From DASVSE01 sp036399715 (GTDB lineage Bacteria; Bacteroidota; Rhodothermia; Rhodothermales; Rubricoccaceae), in contig DASWMO010000147.1 of NCBI GenBank assembly GCA_036399715.1, positions 1-5,316 on the forward strand: 5,316 nucleotides of DNA. The letters are read 5' to 3'. Below are positions 1 to 5,316 of this stretch, in pieces. The notes below the pieces were generated by a model. The model worked only from the letters and a program-made list of their open reading frames with translations, made no database searches and had not been told where the DNA came from. The position numbers were made by a program, and so were the translations under genes. Position 1 is the stretch's first letter. Each line of letters opens with the position of its first letter.

Positions 1-1
1 G

Positions 2-1882
2 CGCGTCGAGGACGGCGCCCCGGCGACGGGCGGGCCGCGCCCCGGGCGCCCGGCGCCGACGCAGGACGTCCACTCGTACGCCCGTCCCGCCGAGGCCCGC
101 GTGACGCACGTCGGGCTGAGCCTTACCGTAGACATGGAGGCGCAGACGCTCAGCGGCCTGGCCACGCTGACCGTCGCCGCGCGCCCCGACGCCCGCGAGG
201 TCGTCCTCGACACGCGCGGCCTCGTCGTCGCCGCCGTGACCGACATGGACGGCACGCCGCTCGCGTTCACGGTCGGCGCCTCCGACCCGCTCCTCGGCGC
301 GCCGCTCACGGTCGCCCTGCCGCCCGCCGACCCGCTCGTGGGCGACATGCCCGGCTCGCGCCAGATCGTCGTCGAGTACTCGACGACCCCGAGCGCGGCG
401 GCTGTGCAGTGGCTCACGCCCGCCCAGACGTCGTCCGGCCAGCCGTTCATGTTCACGCAGGGCGAGGCCATCCTCACGCGGACGTGGATCCCGACGCAGG
501 ACAGCCCGGGCATCCGCCAGACCTACAGCGCCAACATCATCGCGCCGGCCGGCCTCACGGCCGTCATGAGCGCCGACGCCGACGGCCACCCCGCCCTCAT
601 GCCGGACGGCCGCCAGGTATTCAGCTTCCAGATGGAGCACCCCATCGCGCCGTACCTCATCGCGCTCGCCGTCGGCGACATCGAGTTCCGGCCGCTCGGC
701 GAGCGCGCGGGCGTCTGGGCCGAGCCGGCCGTCGTCGGGCCTGCCGAGAGCGAGTTCCGCGACGTCGAGCAGATGATCACGGCCGCCGAGGGGCTCTACG
801 GGCCGTACCGCTGGGGCCGCTACGACCTGCTCGTCCTCCCGCCGAGCTTCCCGTTCGGCGGCATGGAGAACCCGACGCTGACGTTCGCCACGCCGACGAT
901 CCTCGCCGGCGACCGCTCGCTCGTGAGTCTCGTCGCGCACGAGCTCGCCCACTCGTGGTCCGGCAACCTCGTCACCAACGCGACGTGGAGCGATTTCTGG
1001 CTCAACGAGGGCTTTACGGTCTACTTCGAGAACCGCATCATGGAGGCCGTCTACGGCGCCGAGTACGCCGAGATGCTGCGCCAGCTCGGCCGCGCCGAAC
1101 TCGTCGCCGAGCTGGCGACGCTGCCCCCCGCCGACCAGATCCTGCACGTCGACCTCGCGGGCCGTGACCCCGACGAGGGCTTCACGAGCATCCCGTACGA
1201 GAAGGGCGCCGCATTCCTCTACACCGTCGAGTCCGTCGTCGGGCGGCCGCGCCTCGACGCGTTCCTGCGGGGCTACTTCGACCGCAACGCCTTCGGCTCG
1301 ATGACGACGGCCGGCCTGCTCGCCGAGTTGGACGCGCACCTCTGGAACGGCGACGCGGCCGCGCGCGCGGCCGTCCGCCCCGAGGAGTGGATGGAGATGC
1401 CGGGCCTGCCGGACAACGTGCCGGCCGTCCGCTCGGTCGCCCTCGCCCGTGCCGAGGCGGCGGCCGCCGCCTTCGCCAGCGGTCAGGGCGCCGTGGACCT
1501 CGCGGCGGACGCCGGCACGGCCGGCTGGGCGACGCCGCAGTGGATCCACTTTCTGCAGGCCCTGCCCGAGACGCTCCCCGCGGCGCGCCTCGCGAACCTC
1601 GACCAGACCTTCGGCCTCTCGCGCTCGGGCAACTCCGAGGTCCTGTTCTCGTGGCTTCGCATCGCCATCCGGAACCGCTACGAGCCGGCGTTCCCCGCCC
1701 TCGAATCGTTCCTGATGCGTCAGGGCCGCCGCAAGTACGTCCGCCCGCTCTACGGCGACCTCGCGGCAACCGACTGGGGCCGCCCGCTCGCGCAGCGCAT
1801 CTACGCCGCCGCCCGCCCGACCTACCACTCGGTGACCACGGGCAGCCTCGATGCGCTCCTGGGCGTGCCCCCCGGACGGTAG
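2..1882 (+). CDS. M1-family zinc aminopeptidase, leukotriene A4 hydrolase-like (5' truncated)
   Basis: Removes N-terminal residues from peptides using one zinc ion; close relatives of this subfamily can also hydrolyse epoxides. The frame is open to the left edge, so the start lies outside; 626 residues are visible (numbered here from base 2), against about 611 in human LTA4H. In order: a Pro/Gly/Ala-rich stretch (1-20), the N-terminal beta domain opening with DVHSYARP, the exopeptidase motif GGMEN (286-290, base 857), and zinc site HELAH with its distal Glu in WLNEG (H313, E314, H317, E336). Next come the catalytic Tyr in PYEKG (Y399) and a helical LTA4H-type C-terminal domain with GRRKYVRPL. 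R576 and K578 match the human carboxylate-binding R563/K565, and D391 matches D375. The human Tyr378 position is Phe (F394). An in-frame GTG at 101 is not the start, because conserved sequence lies before it. Export is inferred from the linker-like N-terminus. The family is certain; the physiological substrate is unknown. Confidence 0.95.
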   Translation, partial: RVEDGAPATGGPRPGRPAPTQDVHSYARPAEARVTHVGLSLTVDMEAQTLSGLATLTVAARPDAREVVLDTRGLVVAAVTDMDGTPLAFTVGASDPLLGAPLTVALPPADPLVGDMPGSRQIVVEYSTTPSAAAVQWLTPAQTSSGQPFMFTQGEAILTRTWIPTQDSPGIRQTYSANIIAPAGLTAVMSADADGHPALMPDGRQVFSFQMEHPIAPYLIALAVGDIEFRPLGERAGVWAEPAVVGPAESEFRDVEQMITAAEGLYGPYRWGRYDLLVLPPSFPFGGMENPTLTFATPTILAGDRSLVSLVAHELAHSWSGNLVTNATWSDFWLNEGFTVYFENRIMEAVYGAEYAEMLRQLGRAELVAELATLPPADQILHVDLAGRDPDEGFTSIPYEKGAAFLYTVESVVGRPRLDAFLRGYFDRNAFGSMTTAGLLAELDAHLWNGDAAARAAVRPEEWMEMPGLPDNVPAVRSVALARAEAAAAAFASGQGAVDLAADAGTAGWATPQWIHFLQALPETLPAARLANLDQTFGLSRSGNSEVLFSWLRIAIRNRYEPAFPALESFLMRQGRRKYVRPLYGDLAATDWGRPLAQRIYAAARPTYHSVTTGSLDALLGVPPGR

Positions 1883-1885
1883 TCG

Positions 1886-1906
1886 CCCCGGGCCAACCGC
1901 CCGGGG
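1886..1906 (+). terminator. GC hairpin after the aminopeptidase gene, possible terminator
   Basis: Arms CCCCGGGC (1886-1893) and GCCCGGGG (1899-1906) pair perfectly over 8 bp around a 5-base loop, starting four bases after the stop codon. No T-tract follows, so this is either a weak or U-less terminator or a 3'-end stabilising structure. It lies only 10 bases upstream of the candidate promoter of the next gene, which fits separate transcription. The structure is seen in the sequence; the function is inferred. Confidence 0.5.
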
Positions 1907-1915
1907 AATGCTGGG

Positions 1916-1944
1916 GTGACTTCGGGGCCTACGCGCCGTACTCT
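1916..1944 (+). promoter_or_regulatory. Candidate promoter of the secreted metalloprotease
   Basis: GTGACT (1916-1921) and TACTCT (1939-1944) are separated by 17 bases, resembling a sigma-70-type -35/-10 pair (TGAC core, TA---T). TACTCT begins 34 bases before the ATG at 1973, which would give a short leader of roughly 20-25 bases. The same TACTCT hexamer occurs at a similar distance before the third gene. It also partly fits the Bacteroidota TAnnTTTG -7 element. In such GC-rich DNA the match could be chance. Confidence 0.3.
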
Positions 1945-1972
1945 TCGGCTTCTCTCCACACCTGACGTTCTG

Positions 1973-4255
1973 ATGCCGTCTCTCGCCCGCGTGGCCTCGC
2001 TCGCCGCTGCCGTCTGCCTTCTCGTCCCGTCCGCGCGCGCGCAGAGCGACGGCTTCTGGTCCGACATCTCTGCCCGCGCAGCCCTCGGCGCACCGGCAAC
2101 CACCACGACCGCCCACCGCACGCTCCGCCTCGACCGTCCGGCGATGGCGGCCCGCCTCGCGACCGCCCCGCCCGAGGCGGCCGGGCTGGCGCGCGGCGCC
2201 GACGTGCCCGTCCCGACGCCCGACGGCGGCGTGCTGTGGTTCCGCGTCGTCGAGGCGCCCGTGATGGCGCCCGAGCTTCAGGCCCGTTACCCCGAGATCC
2301 GGACGTACGTCGGGCAGGGCCGCGACGTGCCGGCGGCGACGGTCCGGATCAGCCTCACGCCGGCCGGCTTCGCCGCGATGGCCTTCACGCCCGGCGGGAC
2401 GGTCTACGTGGACTCGTACTCGCGCGAGACGGCATCGGACTACGTCGCGTACTACGCCGGCGACGTCGTCGTGACGGACGCGCAGCGCGCTGCCATCGCC
2501 GCCGAGCTCCTCCTCGACGGTCCTGACGGTGCCGCTAATGGCCCGGCGACGCTCGCCGCGGTCATCCCCAACGGCGCCGTCCGGCGGACCTACCGCCTCG
2601 CGCTCTCGGCGACGGGCGAGTACTCGGCCGTCTTCGGCGGGACCGTCGCCGGCACGCTCGCAGCCCAGGTGACGGCCATGAACCGCGTCAACGGGGTCTA
2701 CGAGCGCGAGCTGTCGGTCCGGATGGAGCTCGTCGCCAACAACGACCAGCTCATCTTCACCAACAGCACCACGGACCCGTTCGACAACAACAACACCGAG
2801 GTGCTGATCAACCAGAACCAGACCGTCATCGACAACATCATCGGGACGGCGAACTACGACATCGGGCACAACTTCTCGACTGGCGGCGGCGGTCTCGCCG
2901 GCCTCGGCGTCGTGTGTGCGGCGGGCCAGAAGGCCAGCGGCATCACGGGCCTTCCGAACCCCGTCGGCGACGCGTTCTACATCGACTACGTCGCGCACGA
3001 GATGGGCCACCAGTTCCGCGGGGACCACAGCTTCAACGGGACCGCGAGCAGCTGCGGCGGCGGCAACCGCAACAACAGCACGTCCTACGAGCCGGGCTCG
3101 GGCTCGACGATCATGGGCTACGCCGGCATCTGCGGCTCGCACGACCTCCAGAGCTTCTCGGACCCGTACTTCCACTCGATCTCGCTGCTCCAGATCTCGA
3201 CGTTCCTCCAGACCGGCGGCGGCAGCACGTGCGGCGTCGCGACGCCGAGCGGCAACGACTCGCCCGTCGTGACCGTTGGGGCGCCGGTCCGCATTCCGGT
3301 CCGCACGCCGTTCACGCTCACGGGCTCGGCGACGGACGCCACGCCGGCCACGCTGACGTACACGTGGGAGCAGTTCAACATCGGCGCCGCCGGCGCGCCG
3401 GCGACGAACGGCAACCCCACCGGTCCGCCGTTCTTCCGCTCCTTCAACCCGACCGCGTCGCCGTCGCGGACGTTCCCGCAGCCGACGCGGCTGTTCGCGG
3501 GGCAGACGCCCGTCATCGGCGAGGCGCTCCCGATCGACGCCCGCACGATGTCGTTCCGCCTGACCGCGCGCGACAACGCCCCCGGCGGCGGCGCCATCGG
3601 CGACGCGACGATGAGCGTCAGCACCGACGCCGGCGCGGGCCCGTTCACGGTCACAGCCCCGGCCGGCGCAGGCCTCACGTTCACCGGCAACTCGCCGCTA
3701 ACGGTGACGTGGAACGTCGCCAACACCGACGTGCTCGACGACCTCGGCGTGCCCGACCTCGACCTCGTCGACGTCGAGAACGTCGAGATCCGCTACTCGG
3801 CCAACAACGGCGCGACGTTCGAGACGCTCCTCGCGTCGACGCCGAACGACGGCTCCGCCGAGGTAGTCGTGCCCAACGTGTCGACGTCGCAGGGCCGGAT
3901 CGTCGTCGCGGCGGTCGGCAACGTGTTCTTCAACGTCAACACGGGGGCCTTCACGGTCACGTTCTCGACCGCGGGCGAGGACGACCTCGCCAGCGCGGCG
4001 ACGGGCCTCTCCGCCGTCTCGCCGAACCCGGCGACGGGAACAGCCCGGTTCACGATTGGCACGGCGTCCTCCGAGCCCGTCTCGGTCGCCGTCTACGACG
4101 CGCTCGGCCGGCGCGTCGCGCTCGTCCACGACGGCCCGGTCTCGGCCGGCGAGGCGTTCACGGTCGACGTGTCGCGCCTGCCGGCGGGCGTCTACGTCGT
4201 CCGCGCCTCGGGCGCGGCGGTGCAGTCCGCGCAGCGCTTCACGGTCGTTCGGTAG
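1973..4255 (+). CDS. Secreted reprolysin-like (M12B-type) zinc metalloprotease with T9SS sorting domain
   Basis: An exported endopeptidase of 760 residues. A signal peptide (1-23) has an Arg-containing n-region, an Ala/Leu/Val core and likely cleavage at ARA|QS. The propeptide (about 30-200) includes SPVMAPEL/RYPEIRTYVGQG-type sequence typical of bacterial reprolysin-like proteins (here APVMAPELQARYPEIRTY). The catalytic domain (about 205-421) has the zinc signature HEMGHQFRGDH (H342, E343, H346, H352; HExxHxxGxxH) and a Met-turn Met in TIMGYAG (M381). It holds the mature protein's only four cysteines (C315, C361, C387, C420), enough for two disulfides. There is no Cys in the propeptide, so a cysteine switch is unlikely. 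Two Ig-like beta domains follow (about 428-553 and 556-670), then a sorting domain from about 679. The ATG at 1973 is preferred because it gives a clean signal peptide; a GTG at 1916 would add 19 residues and lies inside the candidate promoter. No Shine-Dalgarno is visible, as is usual in Bacteroidota. All catalytic residues are intact. The protein substrate cannot be told. Confidence 0.95.
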   Translation: MPSLARVASLAAAVCLLVPSARAQSDGFWSDISARAALGAPATTTTAHRTLRLDRPAMAARLATAPPEAAGLARGADVPVPTPDGGVLWFRVVEAPVMAPELQARYPEIRTYVGQGRDVPAATVRISLTPAGFAAMAFTPGGTVYVDSYSRETASDYVAYYAGDVVVTDAQRAAIAAELLLDGPDGAANGPATLAAVIPNGAVRRTYRLALSATGEYSAVFGGTVAGTLAAQVTAMNRVNGVYERELSVRMELVANNDQLIFTNSTTDPFDNNNTEVLINQNQTVIDNIIGTANYDIGHNFSTGGGGLAGLGVVCAAGQKASGITGLPNPVGDAFYIDYVAHEMGHQFRGDHSFNGTASSCGGGNRNNSTSYEPGSGSTIMGYAGICGSHDLQSFSDPYFHSISLLQISTFLQTGGGSTCGVATPSGNDSPVVTVGAPVRIPVRTPFTLTGSATDATPATLTYTWEQFNIGAAGAPATNGNPTGPPFFRSFNPTASPSRTFPQPTRLFAGQTPVIGEALPIDARTMSFRLTARDNAPGGGAIGDATMSVSTDAGAGPFTVTAPAGAGLTFTGNSPLTVTWNVANTDVLDDLGVPDLDLVDVENVEIRYSANNGATFETLLASTPNDGSAEVVVPNVSTSQGRIVVAAVGNVFFNVNTGAFTVTFSTAGEDDLASAATGLSAVSPNPATGTARFTIGTASSEPVSVAVYDALGRRVALVHDGPVSAGEAFTVDVSRLPAGVYVVRASGAAVQSAQRFTVVR
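4007..4255 (+). other. T9SS type A C-terminal sorting domain of the metalloprotease
   Basis: The last 82 residues carry the usual blocks of this domain: the SPNP turn (residues 683-686), the VAVYDALGRRVALV strand pair, SRLPAGVYVVRA, and a basic C-terminus ending TVVR. In this family the domain directs the protein through the type IX system across the outer membrane and is normally removed, with the cargo released or anchored to the surface. The match is to known block order and length; processing here is inferred. Confidence 0.93.
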
Positions 4256-4272
4256 AAACTCTCCTCGGAGGT

Positions 4273-4310
4273 GGCGCAGCCGGTCTTTCTTCGGGAAGGC
4301 CGGCTGCGCC
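4273..4310 (+). terminator. Strong intrinsic-terminator-like hairpin with UUCG tetraloop
   Basis: The outer arms GGCGCAGCCGG (4273-4283) and CCGGCTGCGCC (4300-4310) pair perfectly over 11 bp. The inner bases 4284-4289 and 4294-4299 add six more pairs, two of them G-U, closing on a C(UUCG)G tetraloop at 4290-4293. The result is a continuous 17-bp stem, 17 bases after the protease stop codon. Only CGTTCC follows, so the U-tract is essentially missing. Position and stability argue for transcription termination or 3'-end protection of the protease mRNA. Confidence 0.8.
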
Positions 4311-4320
4311 CGTTCCGCCC

Positions 4321-4336
4321 GGCCGCGAAGGCGGCC
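4321..4336 (+). other. Second GC hairpin in the protease/repeat-protein gap
   Basis: GGCCGC (4321-4326) and GCGGCC (4331-4336) pair over 6 bp around the loop GAAG, followed by TGTTGAG. It starts ten bases after the UUCG hairpin, so it could act as a back-up terminator. A 6-bp GC palindrome is not rare in DNA this rich in G+C, so its function is uncertain. Confidence 0.4.
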
Positions 4337-4360
4337 TGTTGAGGGCGGCGCGTTGCAAAC

Positions 4361-4376
4361 TCCCCCGAACGGGGGA
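4361..4376 (+). promoter_or_regulatory. Operator-like palindrome before the repeat-protein promoter
   Basis: TCCCCCGAACGGGGGA has perfect 7-base inverted arms around a central AA and directly abuts the TTGCGC of the candidate promoter. In DNA it could bind a dimeric regulator; in RNA it could form a small hairpin closed by GAAC. The symmetry is seen directly; the regulatory role is inferred. Confidence 0.35.
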
Positions 4377-4406
4377 TTGCGCCGGTGAGCGAGGCCCGCC
4401 TACTCT
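4377..4406 (+). promoter_or_regulatory. Candidate promoter of the Asp-box repeat protein
   Basis: TTGCGC (4377-4382) and TACTCT (4401-4406) are 18 bases apart, a workable -35/-10 spacing, and TACTCT begins 38 bases before the ATG at 4439. The same hexamer stands at nearly the same distance before the protease start, which raises confidence slightly. It lies downstream of the strong hairpin, as expected for an independent transcript. Confidence 0.33.
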
Positions 4407-4438
4407 GGGGCGCTGCCGCCTCATCTGCCGCTCTCCAG

Positions 4439-5316
4439 ATGCCCGCTCTTCCCACCGTCCGGCGATCCGGCCTCGGCCCATCGCTCCTGCGCGGTGCTGT
4501 CCTCGCCACGGCCGTCGTCACCGCCGCACCGGCCTCTGCCCAGTGGCAGTACCTCGGCCCCCCGGGCACGTTCGACCACACCGACGTCGCGGTCCGGAGC
4601 GGCGTGATCGTCGTCAGCATGAGTGGCAGCGCGGGATCGAGCGGCCTCCTCCGCAGCGCGGACGGCGGTGCGACGTGGGCCGTGCCGACCCAGACGCTCC
4701 CCTCGGGGACGACCCGACCGTTCACGGAGAGCGTGCGGTCCGTCGTCGCGCGTCTGTCGGGCTTTCTCGCCGACATGCGCCACCGCGCGGACGCCGCCGG
4801 GCAGGACTGGCAGCGGGCGCTGAGCTCCGCCCCCGGGACCGAGGGCTTCAATGTCTACCGCTACCACGTCGAGACCCGCACGCGGCAGACGCTGTACGCG
4901 ACCAACTACGCGCCGCCCGTGGCCGGCTCCGCGCTCCTGCGAAGCGTCGACGAGGGCGAGACGTGGACGGCGATGACGGGCCCGTTCACCCGCCTCTCGT
5001 TCGTCTACGCCCGCGGCGACACGCTCCTCGCCGGGCTGGCCGTTGGCGGGGCCTGGGTCTCGACCGACGCCGGAGCGACGTGGGCCGATCTCGCGACGCG
5101 CGGCGTGGCCGGTGCCGGCGTCGGCGGGTTCATCGGGCCGGACGGGAGCCTGTACGTCAACCTCGCCGTCGGCAACTTTCTGGGCCGATCTGAGCTCTGG
5201 CGCAGCCGCGACGGCGGGCAGACGTGGACGCTGCTCACCGCGTCGATCTCGCCGGCCCCGCCGGACACGCCCAACTCGCGCAACGGGATCGTCTACGCCC
5301 GCGGCGACACGCTCCT
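4439..5316 (+). CDS. Exported Asp-box (BNR-like) beta-propeller repeat protein, 3' truncated
   Basis: The frame is open to the right edge: 292 full codons with no stop. The N-terminus is a signal peptide with RR at 8-9, an Ala/Val-rich core and likely cleavage at ASA|QWQ (34/35). The mature part carries four clear Asp-boxes (S-x-D-x-G-x-T-W): SADGGATW (73-80), SVDEGETW (169-176), STDAGATW (208-215) and SRDGGQTW (256-263). A degenerate one, RADAAGQDW (116-124), has one inserted residue. Spacing of 39-53 residues fits successive propeller blades. Before most boxes a hydrophobic strand pair recurs, such as VYARGDTLLAG (189-199). Asp-boxes are structural turns found in sialidases, glycosidases, photosystem assembly factors and many surface proteins, so no enzyme activity can be assigned; sialidase is unsupported because no FRIP-type motif is seen. 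ATG 4439 is chosen over an in-frame GTG at 4385, which would put the extension inside the candidate promoter. A T9SS sorting domain may lie beyond the edge. Confidence 0.88.
   Translation, partial: MPALPTVRRSGLGPSLLRGAVLATAVVTAAPASAQWQYLGPPGTFDHTDVAVRSGVIVVSMSGSAGSSGLLRSADGGATWAVPTQTLPSGTTRPFTESVRSVVARLSGFLADMRHRADAAGQDWQRALSSAPGTEGFNVYRYHVETRTRQTLYATNYAPPVAGSALLRSVDEGETWTAMTGPFTRLSFVYARGDTLLAGLAVGGAWVSTDAGATWADLATRGVAGAGVGGFIGPDGSLYVNLAVGNFLGRSELWRSRDGGQTWTLLTASISPAPPDTPNSRNGIVYARGDTL
4655..5227 (+). repeat. Asp-box repeat array within the propeller-like protein
   Basis: Box starts at 4655, 4784 (degenerate), 4943, 5060 and 5204 give steps of 43, 53, 39 and 48 residues. Each clear box ends in ACGTGG (Thr-Trp). 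The repeats are protein-level blades, not a DNA satellite. Confidence 0.85.
5001..5028 (+). repeat. Exact direct repeat, copy 1
   Basis: A 28-base stretch encoding VYARGDTLL and its flanks recurs without a mismatch at 5289-5316. The copies are 288 bases (96 codons) apart and in the same reading frame. Confidence 0.95.
5289..5316 (+). repeat. Exact direct repeat, copy 2 (runs into window edge)
   Basis: Second copy of the 28-base repeat at 5001-5028. It ends at the last base of the window, so the true repeat may be longer. Confidence 0.95.

Noticed and set aside
30..60. Overlapping short GC palindromes such as GGGCGCCC and CGGCGCCG
   Set aside because: They fall in the coding linker and are expected by chance at this base composition.
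101..103. GTG as the start of the aminopeptidase
   Set aside because: The frame is open to the left edge, and family-like sequence (DVHSYARP) precedes this codon.
1916..1972. Upstream GTG start for the metalloprotease
   Set aside because: It would add 19 residues ahead of a good signal peptide and overlaps the candidate promoter. The ATG at 1973 is the better start.
3118..3726. Open frame of 202 codons on the - strand with a fairly normal composition
   Set aside because: It lies wholly antisense to the Ig-like domain of the protease, has no recognisable domain, and is explained by the complement of its codon pattern.
4385..4438. Upstream GTG start for the repeat protein
   Set aside because: The extension would bury the signal peptide's n-region and lies across the TACTCT element. 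The ATG at 4439 is preferred.
4192..4851. Open frame of 219 codons on the - strand
   Set aside because: It crosses the protease C-terminus, the UUCG hairpin and the signal peptide of the third gene, and has no recognisable domain.
2914..5193. Open frame of 759 codons on the + strand
   Set aside because: It runs out of frame through the catalytic domain of the protease, the terminator hairpin and the start of the repeat protein. Its product is dominated by Arg, Pro, His and Gly, as expected for a shadow frame in GC-rich DNA.
4439..5316. Sialidase identity for the Asp-box protein
   Set aside because: Asp-boxes alone are structural. No FRIP-type motif or catalytic Arg/Tyr arrangement is visible in the part present.

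Overview
This is a very GC-rich window (roughly 70% G+C by eye) with three genes, all on the + strand. One of them ends in a type IX secretion (T9SS type A) sorting domain, which is essentially confined to the Bacteroidota/Rhodothermota group. With this GC content and no Shine-Dalgarno sequence before either visible start, the best guess is a marine Rhodothermota of the Rubricoccus/Rubrivirga type. That placement is inferred from composition and domain architecture, not from a marker gene.

Layout. Bases 2-1882 are most of an M1-family zinc aminopeptidase of the leukotriene A4 hydrolase type, with its 5' end outside the window. A 90-base gap follows, holding a GC hairpin and a promoter-like pair. 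Bases 1973-4255 encode a complete 760-residue secreted metalloprotease: signal peptide, propeptide, reprolysin-like catalytic domain, two Ig-like domains and a T9SS sorting domain. The next 183-base gap holds a strong terminator hairpin with a UUCG loop, a second GC hairpin, a perfect-armed palindrome and another promoter-like pair. From 4439 to the right edge runs the start of a third exported protein. It is a beta-propeller-like Asp-box (BNR) repeat protein with four clear boxes and one degenerate box, cut off by the window end.

How the genes relate. All three look like cell-surface or extracellular proteins: a peptide-trimming aminopeptidase (export inferred), an endoprotease delivered by T9SS, and an Asp-box propeller that may be another T9SS cargo. 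They look separately transcribed rather than one operon, because each gap holds a terminator-like hairpin and a candidate promoter. A shared role in protein scavenging is plausible but inferred. I see no mobile element, CRISPR array, tRNA or rRNA. I did not find a clearly new biological system. The points most worth checking are the truncated repeat protein, its 288-base repeat period, and the structured second gap.
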